Assembly: GCA_903839585.1 (NCBI GenBank)
Contig: CAIMCU010000121.1
Span: 1 to 5,192 of the forward strand
Source: an uncultured Actinomycetes bacterium
GTDB taxonomy: Bacteria > Actinomycetota > Actinomycetes > Nanopelagicales > Nanopelagicaceae
Direction of reading: 5' to 3'
DNA length: 5,192 nt
The notes under the pieces were generated by a model, which made no database searches, was not told where the DNA came from, and saw only the letters and a program-made list of their open reading frames with translations. Shown here in pieces: positions 1 through 5,192 of this stretch. The translations under genes were made by a program, and so were the position numbers. How positions within the stretch are numbered: the stretch's first letter is position 1; the number at the start of each line of letters is the position of its first letter.

Positions 1-176
1 CTTCCACTTTTCCCGTGGCCTAAGATTGGTATTCTCTTTTTGCATACCCCTCCCCCTAAATCAGCCTCGTAATATTCGAGTTCAATCTCTCTTGCTGCTT
101 TACACAACTGTGTTGAGCTGACAATTTTTTTCGCCCATCGGTCAAATGTTTTGGTTTTCATGACAATTTTCTTCAT
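1..176 (-). CDS. RelE/ParE-family toxin of a type II toxin-antitoxin pair (partial, C-terminus beyond left edge)
   Basis: An open frame starts at ATG 176-174 and runs without a stop off the left edge, giving 58 complete codons. It begins MKKIVMKTKTFDRWAKK and later contains EADLGGGVCKKRIPILGHGK (residues 37-56). The FxRWAKK start, the DLGGGVxKKR block and the following GxGKSG are the pattern I know from the short (about 110 aa) RelE-like toxins annotated as DUF1044/RelE-ParE family. Such proteins usually act as ribosome-dependent or free mRNA endonucleases, and an Xre-type HTH antitoxin gene usually follows, which here would lie past the left edge. An in-frame TAG lies 15 bases before the ATG codon, so the gene cannot start much earlier. 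A second in-frame ATG at 161-159 is an alternative start, and neither has a clear Shine-Dalgarno sequence. The catalytic C-terminal half is not visible, so activity cannot be judged. The family call is fairly secure; the subfamily is less so. Confidence 0.8.
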   Translation of the reverse strand, partial: MKKIVMKTKTFDRWAKKIVSSTQLCKAAREIELEYYEADLGGGVCKKRIPILGHGKSG

Positions 177-192
177 AACCAAAATATTAAAC

Positions 193-211
193 TATTGCAC
201 TGAGTGCTATA
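193..211. promoter_or_regulatory. Imperfect 19-bp palindrome, candidate operator 1
   Basis: TATTGCACTGAGTGCTATA is centred on G202. The core GCACT-G-AGTGC (197-207) is perfect, and eight of nine arm pairs match (only 196/208 fails). It lies at the predicted transcription start of the divergent toxin gene, where an antitoxin repressor would be expected to bind. The operator role is inference from symmetry and position. Confidence 0.5.
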
Positions 212-220
212 ACATTATAG
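207..220. promoter_or_regulatory. Perfect 14-bp palindrome, candidate operator 2, overlapping the toxin -10 box
   Basis: CTATAA-CA-TTATAG is a perfect inverted repeat with 6-bp arms. It overlaps the neighbouring palindrome by five bases. Its right part, read on the minus strand, is the toxin gene's consensus -10 hexamer. A dimeric DNA-binding antitoxin bound here would block RNA polymerase, which is the usual autoregulation of type II toxin-antitoxin operons. The two palindromes have different sequences, so they may not bind the same protein. Confidence 0.5.
214..219 (-). promoter_or_regulatory. -10 box of the toxin gene promoter (TATAAT)
   Basis: Read on the minus strand, 219-214 is TATAAT, a perfect sigma-70 -10 hexamer, 37 bases before the toxin ATG at 176. 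The start of transcription would fall near 205-208, giving a leader of about 30 bases. No good -35 is present at the normal distance. The best candidate is TAAACA at 244-239 with an over-long 19-base spacer, so the promoter may be weak or depend on an activator. Confidence 0.5.
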
Positions 221-236
221 TCGGCAATGATTTAAG

Positions 237-254
237 GTTGTTTATCAGTTGTTT
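237..254 (+). repeat. Two 7-bp direct repeats GTTGTTT, 11 bp apart
   Basis: GTTGTTT occurs at 237-243 and again at 248-254, starting 11 bases apart, about one helical turn. They lie between the toxin -10 box and the brnA-like gene, so a protein could read both copies from one face of the DNA. The region is T-rich and short repeats arise easily there, so a function is only possible. No convincing plus-strand promoter for the brnA-like gene stands out. TTTATC 241-246 with AATAAT 264-269 (17-base spacer) is the best weak pair. Confidence 0.3.
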
Positions 255-294
255 TTATACAAAAATAATCAGCTAGACCAACAGTAAAAGAAAA

Positions 295-299
295 GAGGA
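295..299 (+). promoter_or_regulatory. Ribosome binding site that decides the TTG start of the brnA-like gene
   Basis: GAGGA at 295-299 (within AAAGAGGA) is a strong Shine-Dalgarno match and ends six bases before TTG 306-308. The only nearby ATG in frame, 327-329, is preceded by an A-rich stretch without any such motif. The TTG is therefore the better start. Confidence 0.7.
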
Positions 300-305
300 C
301 AGCAG

Positions 306-578
306 TTGAGTAAAAAATCAAAAAATATGAAAGAAGAATGGGTTGATCCAGATGACGCACCAGAAGCAGATGAAGAGTGGTTCAAAAATGCCCACGTCTA
401 TATTGGTGACACCCTCATCAAAAGAGGTGTTGGTCGCCCACCAATTAAAAATGCAAAGGAAATGCTTAGCCTTAGATTAGATTCTGATGTGTTAGAAAAA
501 TTACGTGCAAGTGGTAAGGGATGGCAAACCCGCTTAAGCAAACATATAAAAGAGGCAGTTCTAAAGGGCTCTCTGTAA
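306..578 (+). CDS. brnA: BrnA-like antitoxin / ribbon-helix-helix DNA-binding protein (orphan)
   Basis: This 90-residue protein resembles the BrnA antitoxin family. Residues 1-11 are a lysine-rich tail. WVDPDDAPE (12-20) and EEWF (23-26) form an acidic segment, followed by HVYIGDTLIKRG (30-41) and GRPP (43-46). The C-terminal ribbon-helix-helix has a strand at MLSLRLD (53-59), a first helix at 60-69, the turn GKGWQTRLS (70-78) and a second helix to about 86. In known pairs BrnA dimerises, binds DNA through this fold, represses its own operon and neutralises the RelE-like RNase BrnT. BrnT is normally encoded immediately upstream on the same strand; here that space holds only control sequence and a divergent gene for a different RelE-type toxin. 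The protein is thus an orphan, or serves another toxin. The start is TTG, chosen for its strong ribosome binding site. Base composition is more AT-rich than nadB and the formate dehydrogenase gene, in keeping with acquired DNA. The fold call is confident; antitoxin activity is inference. Confidence 0.8.
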   Translation: MSKKSKNMKEEWVDPDDAPEADEEWFKNAHVYIGDTLIKRGVGRPPIKNAKEMLSLRLDSDVLEKLRASGKGWQTRLSKHIKEAVLKGSL

Positions 579-587
579 ATCGATTTA
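576..587. repeat. Perfect 12-bp palindrome carrying the stop codons of both convergent genes
   Basis: TAAATCGATTTA is fully self-complementary. Its first three bases are the TAA stop of the brnA-like gene, and its last three, on the other strand, are the TAA stop of nadB. The genes are six bases apart. No T-run or longer hairpin accompanies it, so it is not an intrinsic terminator, and transcription of each gene probably runs into the other. Confidence 0.75.
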
Positions 588-2246
588 GGTCTCGGGGGCT
601 TCAGAAGTTCCTTCTGCCTGAGGGGTCAAAATCGTAGGATAAGAAACCGCCCAAGTGCCTGGGTAGTCACGGCTGTAGTGCAGCCCCCTACTTTCTCTAC
701 GCATTAAAGCTGAACGTACGATCAACTCTGCACACTCTAGTAAGTTACGTAGCTCAATCAGATCTCGCGTGACTTTAAAGTTAGCGTAATACTCTTGCAC
801 CTCATACCTTAATAGCTTGATGCGATGCAATGCCCGCTCTAATCGGCGGTTGGTTCTCACAATACCGACATAGTTCCACATCAAAGAACGTAACTCATCC
901 CAGTTATGGGCAATCACCACTTGTTCATCAGCATCCTCTACCTGACTCTCATCCCATAGGGGAAGTTTTGGCAGGATTGGTGTTTTAAGCTCTGCTATAT
1001 CAGCAGCGGCAGCTTTACCAATCACGATGCACTCTAACAAGGAATTGCTGGCCAAACGATTGGCGCCATGCAAACCGGTGTAGGTTGCCTCGCCCACTGC
1101 ATAGAGGCCCGCTAAATCTGTACGGCCTTTGAGATCGGTGACCACACCACCACAAGCGTAATGCGCTGCTGGCACAACTGGTATAGGCTCTTTAGTAATA
1201 TCTAGACCCAAACTCATGCAACGCGCATAGATCATTGGAAAGTGTTCTTTAATAAACGCTTCCCCTAGATGAGTAGCGTCTAGGTGCACATAGTCGAGGC
1301 CATGCTTTTTCATCTCAAAGTCAATGGCTCTAGCAACAATATCGCGCGGAGCTAATTCATTACGCTCATCATGCTCTGGCATAAAACGAGTGCCATCAGG
1401 CAGCTTGAGTAAACCGCCCTCACCGCGCATTGCCTCAGTAATAAGGAAGGTGCGATCGCTGGGGTGATACAGGCATGTCGGATGAAACTGAATAAATTCC
1501 ATATTGCCAATGCGACAACCCGCTCGCCAAGCCATGGCAATACCGTCACCAGTAGCAGTGTCAGGATTACTGGTGTAGCGATACACCTTACCAACACCAC
1601 CAGTAGCTAGAACTACAGACTTCGCCTCAATGGTTTCAACGCGATTATTTTTAATATCCAGTGCATACACACCATAGCAACGATTTGGCTTAGTGCGCGC
1701 AGTCTTAACATCTAAATGACGATTGGTAATGAGATCTAGAGCAATCCAATGCTCTAGTAGTTGAATATTTTTATGCGCGCGCGCTTTATCGAGCAGCACT
1801 TCATGGATAGCCTTACCAGTTGAATCAGCCGCATGCGCAATGCGACGTTGGCTATGACCACCCTCACGGGTTAAGTGCAAACCCATCGGACCAGATTCAT
1901 CGGGAGTAAATGGCACGCCTTGATCGACCAGCCATTGGATTGCATCAGAGCTTTCTTCCGCAATATACCGAGCCGTTGACTCGACTACGAGTCCAGCCCC
2001 CGCATTTAAGGTGTCCTCTACGTGAGCGTCAATACTGTCATGCTCTTTATCAACGACCCCAACAATGCCGCCTTGCGCCCACGCTGTGGCACCCTCACCG
2101 AGAGCACGCTTGGCCATAATAATGACCGGCTGAGTCTCAGCCATGTGCAAAGCCACCGTTAAGCCAGCTAAGCCTGCTCCAATAATGAGAACTGGTAACT
2201 CAGATTTTGCGTCAGAGGTTGATGATGAAGGTTTTGAACTAGCCAT
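585..2246 (-). CDS. nadB: L-aspartate oxidase (quinolinate synthase system, NadB)
   Basis: This 553-residue flavoprotein oxidises L-aspartate to iminoaspartate using FAD and either oxygen or fumarate. NadA then condenses iminoaspartate with dihydroxyacetone phosphate to give quinolinate for NAD synthesis. The cytosolic enzyme shows an FAD Rossmann motif GAGLAG (23-28), ATAWAQGG (53-60), [21 protein letters not shown] around 124-144, the second FAD segment ATGGVG (214-219), EFIQFHPT (250-257), [11 protein letters not shown] (268-278), [11 protein letters not shown] (298-308), AAHYACGG (360-367) and [13 protein letters not shown] (393-405). Residues matching the E. coli active site appear intact: E128, H255, T270, R301, H362 and R397. 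A C-terminal helical domain (about 445-520) ends in LHYSRDYP. Length is close to the usual 530-540, with a 17-residue Ser-rich N-terminal tail. The ATG has no strong Shine-Dalgarno site, but the FAD motif leaves no room for a later start. nadA and nadC are not in this window. Function is very secure. Confidence 0.97.
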   Translation of the reverse strand: MASSKPSSSTSDAKSELPVLIIGAGLAGLTVALHMAETQPVIIMAKRALGEGATAWAQGGIVGVVDKEHDSIDAHVEDTLNAGAGLVVESTARYIAEESSDAIQWLVDQGVPFTPDESGPMGLHLTREGGHSQRRIAHAADSTGKAIHEVLLDKARAHKNIQLLEHWIALDLITNRHLDVKTARTKPNRCYGVYALDIKNNRVETIEAKSVVLATGGVGKVYRYTSNPDTATGDGIAMAWRAGCRIGNMEFIQFHPTCLYHPSDRTFLITEAMRGEGGLLKLPDGTRFMPEHDERNELAPRDIVARAIDFEMKKHGLDYVHLDATHLGEAFIKEHFPMIYARCMSLGLDITKEPIPVVPAAHYACGGVVTDLKGRTDLAGLYAVGEATYTGLHGANRLASNSLLECIVIGKAAAADIAELKTPILPKLPLWDESQVEDADEQVVIAHNWDELRSLMWNYVGIVRTNRRLERALHRIKLLRYEVQEYYANFKVTRDLIELRNLLECAELIVRSALMRRESRGLHYSRDYPGTWAVSYPTILTPQAEGTSEAPET

Positions 2247-2297
2247 GCTTCATTCTAAAGGGCAATGTGATTTTGGTCTTGAAGGTGGCTTCTGATC
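2247..2297 (-). promoter_or_regulatory. nadB: Short upstream region of nadB with a possible -10 box
   Basis: Because a terminator ends at 2298, any promoter for nadB must fit in these 51 bases. The only -10-like hexamer is TAGAAT at 2257-2252 (minus strand), five of six matches, just five bases before the ATG. Used as such, it would give a nearly leaderless message, in keeping with the poor Shine-Dalgarno site. No good -35 is seen (TTCAAG lies at an over-long spacing). Alternatively, nadB is reached by readthrough from the gene upstream. Confidence 0.25.
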
Positions 2298-2326
2298 GTA
2301 AAAGGCTCCACTGGGGAGCCTTTTAC
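2298..2326 (-). terminator. Rho-independent terminator, probably bidirectional, after the formate dehydrogenase gene
   Basis: GTAAAAGGCTCC and GGAGCCTTTTAC form a perfect 12-bp stem around the loop ACTGG. The inner half is GC-rich and the outer half is an A-run facing a T-run, so on either strand the GC stem is followed by TTTT. On the minus strand it begins 24 bases after the stop codon of the formate dehydrogenase gene, which it should terminate, separating that transcript from nadB. On the plus strand there is no sense gene for it to serve, except to stop transcription coming antisense through nadB. Confidence 0.85.
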
Positions 2327-2350
2327 ATTTGCTATTAAAAATTAAGTTAC

Positions 2351-5192
2351 TTATGCCGTACTGACAACCTTCTGTCTAGCTGGATCGTTTGTACCGTAGC
2401 CTACTACTGCAGCGGCTTTCCCGCCTTTAGCTAGCTTGACGGCGCAATACTTGAACTCCGGAATCTTGCCAAATGGATCTAAGGCAGCATTGGTAATCAA
2501 GTTTGCCGCAGCTTCATAGTAAGCAAACGGAATAAAGATTACGCCACGCGGAGTGCCATCATCTCTACGCACATGAATCCCCACCTCGCCACGTCTTGAT
2601 TGAACGGTAATCACATCGCCAGCAGAAACGCCTAGCTGGGTCATATCCTCACCATTCATAGAGACGGTAGCCAATGGCTCAATCGCATCGAGCACAGTGG
2701 CACGGCGCGTCATACTGCCAGTATGCCAATGCTCTAGCTGACGGCCTGTAATCAATACAAATGGGTAATCTGCATCTGGACGCTCATTAGCCGGAATGAT
2801 GTCAGCAGGTACGAGCTTGACTTTGCCATCAGCCGTTGCAAAATGATCATCAAATACGATTGGGCGACCAGGATCTTCAGCAGATAAACAAGGATAGGTC
2901 ACGCTAGATTCTTTTTCGAGACGCTCCCAAGTAATACCATTGATCGCTGCATGCATGGCTTGACGCATTTCATCATAGACCTCTGCAACCCCATCATCAG
3001 GACCTTGATAGTTCCAGTTCAAGCCCATCCGTTTAGCGATCTGCTGAATGATCCAAAGATCAGGCTTTGCATCGCCAGGAGGATTGATCGCCTTCTTGCC
3101 CATCTGCACCATACGGTCAGTGTTACTGGCGGTGCCAACTTTCTCAGGCCAAGCGCTTGCTGGTAAAACGACGTCCGCTAGAAGCGCAGTTTCTGTCATA
3201 AAGATGTCTTGCACAACAAGATGCTCTAAAGAAGCCAGTGCATGTCGCGCATGATTCAAATCAGGATCGCTCATTGCAGGATTCTCACCCTCGACATACA
3301 TGCCACGAATCTTATCGGGATCGCTATCGGGTGCCGTGATCTTATGCATGATCTCAACTACTGTGTAGCCAGGTTTCTTATCTAATGGGGTATCCCAGAA
3401 TTTTTCAAACCATGCATGTGCTGCAGGATTATCAACCCGTTGATAGTTCGGGAACATCATCGGAATCAATCCTGCATCACTGGCGCCCTGTACATTGTTC
3501 TGGCCACGTAATGGATGCAAGCCAGAACCAGGCTTACCAATTTGACCGGTAATGCTCACTAAGGCAATTAAGCAACGTGCATTATCAGTACCGTGTACGT
3601 GCTGGCTAACGCCCATGCCCCACAAGACCATCGCCGACTTAGTGGTAGCAAATTCACGAGCAACTTCACGCAAAGTTTCCGCTGGAATACCGCAGACAGG
3701 AGCCATTGCCTCAGGACTATAGCCTTTGATATTTTCTTTTAGGGCTTCAAAGTTATTGGCGCGATTTTCAATGAAGTCTTGATCAACTAAGCCCTCTTCA
3801 ATAATCGTATAGATCATGGCATTGAGCATTGCCACATCAGTATCAGGCTTGAACTGCATGGTGCGCCAAGCATGTTTACTAATCTCAGTGCTACGAGGAT
3901 CGCACAGCACAATTTTTGCGCCGCGTTTAGCGGCATTTTTAAACCAAGTTGCCGCTACTGGATGATTGGCAGTTGGATTTGAGCCAATCAAGAAAATCAT
4001 GCTGGAGTGCTCAACATCATTGACTTGATTACTTACTGCGCCAGAGCCAACGCCTTCAAGTAATGCCGCAACAGAAGATGCATGGCAAAGACGCGTGCAG
4101 TGATCTACGTTGTTGCTACCAAAACCAGTGCGAACTAATTTCTGGAATAAATAGGCCTCCTCGTTACTGCCCTTGGCTGAACCAAAGCCAGCCAATACTT
4201 TTAAACCATGCTTGTCTTTGAGTTTTTTAAGTCCACCACCAGCAACTTCCAAAGCCTCTTCCCAAGTCGCTTCACGGAAGACGCTTGACCAGTCTTGTGG
4301 ATTCTGAATAGCATTCTCATCTTTGGGAACGCCAGCTTTACGGATCAAAGGTTTTGTTAAGCGCTGTGGGTTATGAATGTAATCCATCCCAAAGCGGCCC
4401 TTAACGCAAAGACGGTTGTGATTAGCGGGTCCATCACGGCCCTCTACGCTAACAATCTTTTCATCTTTTACGTTATAGGTAATTTGACACCCCACACCGC
4501 AGAACGGGCAAACTGAATCCACCTTACGGTCGACGGTTTGTGAACCGATCAAACCTTTTGGCATCAAAGCGCCAGTTGGGCAAGCTTGCACGCACTCACC
4601 GCATGCAACGCAGGTGCTATCACCCATTGGATCATTGAGATCAAATACGATCTCACTATGGCCGCCACGCATGGCGTAGCCGATCACATCATTAACCTGC
4701 TCTTCACGACAAGCACGCACACAACGATTACATTGAATACAGGCATCTAAGTTCACCGCCATCGCTGGATGGGAGATATCGCTAGCAACTTTCTCGCGGC
4801 GCAATGCTTTGAGCTCTGGTCGAACAGTCACGTCCATACGGGCAGCCCAAGTGCTTAGCTCACCATGTTGATTCTGTTGCTCTTCTTCCTTACTATCGCC
4901 TACCCACTTGAAGCCCTCATCCGGCATATCGGAGAGCAACATCTCTAACACTAGCTTTTGACTCTTAACAGCGCGTTCGCTATTGGCTTTGACTTCCATG
5001 CCAGGTGTAGCGCTACGACAGCAGCTAGGTGCCAAGGTACGCTCGCCATTGATTTCAACGACGCAAGCACGGCAATTACCATCGGGACGATAGCCGTCTT
5101 TAAAGCACAGATGCGGAATATCCACACCATGGCGTTTGGCAGCCTTGAGAATAGTTTCACCCTCATAGGAAACGATGGTTTTGCCGTCAAGC
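2351..5192 (-). CDS. fdhA: NAD-dependent formate dehydrogenase, alpha (Mo/W-bisPGD, Fe-S) subunit, N-terminus beyond right edge
   Basis: This subunit oxidises formate to CO2 in the cytoplasm and passes electrons along Fe-S clusters to a flavin/NAD subunit. The frame is open to the right edge (946 codons in the window; residue 1 at 5191-5189), and probably only a short N-terminal piece is missing. The ferredoxin-type [2Fe-2S] domain has C29, C40, C43 and C57 or C58. The two [4Fe-4S] motifs of a bacterial ferredoxin domain use C151/154/157/161 and C194/197/200/204. The catalytic domain opens with CPFCGVGC and holds a [4Fe-4S] cluster at C228/231/235/262. DHCTRLCHASSVAAL carries the likely metal ligand C369 with H370, a cysteine rather than selenocysteine. 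The conserved substrate arginine is R562 in LRGQNNVQGASDAG. The pterin-binding C-terminal domain includes GRQLEHWHTGSMTRRA (816-831) and ends PEFKYCAVKL, followed by an Ala/Gly/Lys-rich tail of about 25 residues. It closely resembles my memory of Methylorubrum FDH1 alpha; naming varies (fdhF, fdsA, fdh1A). No fdsC- or fdsD-like gene follows. A flavin subunit gene is expected upstream. Confidence 0.95.
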   Translation of the reverse strand, partial: LDGKTIVSYEGETILKAAKRHGVDIPHLCFKDGYRPDGNCRACVVEINGERTLAPSCCRSATPGMEVKANSERAVKSQKLVLEMLLSDMPDEGFKWVGDSKEEEQQNQHGELSTWAARMDVTVRPELKALRREKVASDISHPAMAVNLDACIQCNRCVRACREEQVNDVIGYAMRGGHSEIVFDLNDPMGDSTCVACGECVQACPTGALMPKGLIGSQTVDRKVDSVCPFCGVGCQITYNVKDEKIVSVEGRDGPANHNRLCVKGRFGMDYIHNPQRLTKPLIRKAGVPKDENAIQNPQDWSSVFREATWEEALEVAGGGLKKLKDKHGLKVLAGFGSAKGSNEEAYLFQKLVRTGFGSNNVDHCTRLCHASSVAALLEGVGSGAVSNQVNDVEHSSMIFLIGSNPTANHPVAATWFKNAAKRGAKIVLCDPRSTEISKHAWRTMQFKPDTDVAMLNAMIYTIIEEGLVDQDFIENRANNFEALKENIKGYSPEAMAPVCGIPAETLREVAREFATTKSAMVLWGMGVSQHVHGTDNARCLIALVSITGQIGKPGSGLHPLRGQNNVQGASDAGLIPMMFPNYQRVDNPAAHAWFEKFWDTPLDKKPGYTVVEIMHKITAPDSDPDKIRGMYVEGENPAMSDPDLNHARHALASLEHLVVQDIFMTETALLADVVLPASAWPEKVGTASNTDRMVQMGKKAINPPGDAKPDLWIIQQIAKRMGLNWNYQGPDDGVAEVYDEMRQAMHAAINGITWERLEKESSVTYPCLSAEDPGRPIVFDDHFATADGKVKLVPADIIPANERPDADYPFVLITGRQLEHWHTGSMTRRATVLDAIEPLATVSMNGEDMTQLGVSAGDVITVQSRRGEVGIHVRRDDGTPRGVIFIPFAYYEAAANLITNAALDPFGKIPEFKYCAVKLAKGGKAAAVVGYGTNDPARQKVVSTA

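Noticed and set aside
195..221. Plus-strand promoter TTGCAC (195-200) with TATAGT (216-221) for the brnA-like gene
   Set aside because: The hexamers are fair matches, but the 15-base spacer is short and both overlap the palindromes; they may only reflect that symmetry.
602..616. Hairpin CAGAAG-TTC-CTTCTG as a terminator for the brnA-like gene
   Set aside because: The stem is only 6 bp, no T-run follows, and it lies within the nadB coding sequence for its C-terminal tail; chance is the simpler reading.
1352..1600. Minus-strand open frame of 82 codons
   Set aside because: It overlaps nadB in another frame on the same strand, and its protein resembles no family; the nadB frame is fully conserved here.
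1910..2119. Plus-strand open frame of 69 codons antisense to nadB
   Set aside because: The translation is rich in Arg, Pro, Leu and His, as expected for an antisense shadow, and it has no ribosome binding site I can see.
2951..3254. Two overlapping plus-strand open frames (2951-3166 and 3048-3254)
   Set aside because: Both lie antisense within the conserved formate dehydrogenase coding region and show no recognisable domain.
4085..4087. Selenocysteine at the formate dehydrogenase active site
   Set aside because: The codon is TGC (cysteine) in the LCHASSV motif, so no UGA recoding is needed.
5123..5125. GTG as the start codon of the formate dehydrogenase gene
   Set aside because: The frame continues upstream to the window edge with LDGKTIVSYEGETILKAAKRHG, the expected first half of a [2Fe-2S] ferredoxin domain. 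This GTG is an internal valine and the real start is outside the window.
4951..5190. Minus-strand open frame of 79 codons at the right edge
   Set aside because: It is an out-of-frame reading of the [2Fe-2S] domain region, whose correct frame carries all the expected cysteines.

Overview
The window reads as a chromosomal segment of a moderate-GC proteobacterium. The two large proteins look beta-proteobacterial, and a Burkholderiales freshwater lineage such as Polynucleobacter is my best guess. That guess rests on protein style and base composition only, not on any marker gene. No rRNA, tRNA, CRISPR array, insertion sequence or phage gene is visible.

Layout. Positions 1-176 (minus strand) hold the first 58 codons of a RelE/ParE-type toxin gene that runs off the left edge. 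Positions 177-305 are an AT-rich divergent control region with two overlapping palindromes, one of which contains a TATAAT box for the toxin gene. Positions 306-578 (plus strand) encode a BrnA-like ribbon-helix-helix antitoxin that starts at TTG and has no brnT toxin gene beside it. Its stop codon and the stop codon of the convergent nadB gene lie inside one 12-bp palindrome. Positions 585-2246 (minus strand) encode L-aspartate oxidase, NadB. A 104-base gap follows, with a strong symmetrical terminator hairpin at 2298-2326. From 2351 to the right edge (minus strand) runs the molybdenum/tungsten-binding alpha subunit of an NAD-linked formate dehydrogenase, complete at its C-terminus and missing a short N-terminal piece.

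How the parts relate. The right nine-tenths is ordinary metabolism. NadB makes iminoaspartate, the first committed step of de novo NAD synthesis. The formate dehydrogenase alpha subunit oxidises formate and, with a diaphorase partner expected upstream beyond the right edge, passes electrons to NAD+. A terminator separates the two genes, so they are probably independent transcription units. The left 580 bases look like a small accessory patch of toxin-antitoxin parts and form the least ordinary region. I see no clear evidence of a wholly new system. The best leads are the BrnA-like protein without BrnT next to a divergent RelE-type toxin, and the nested operators between them.
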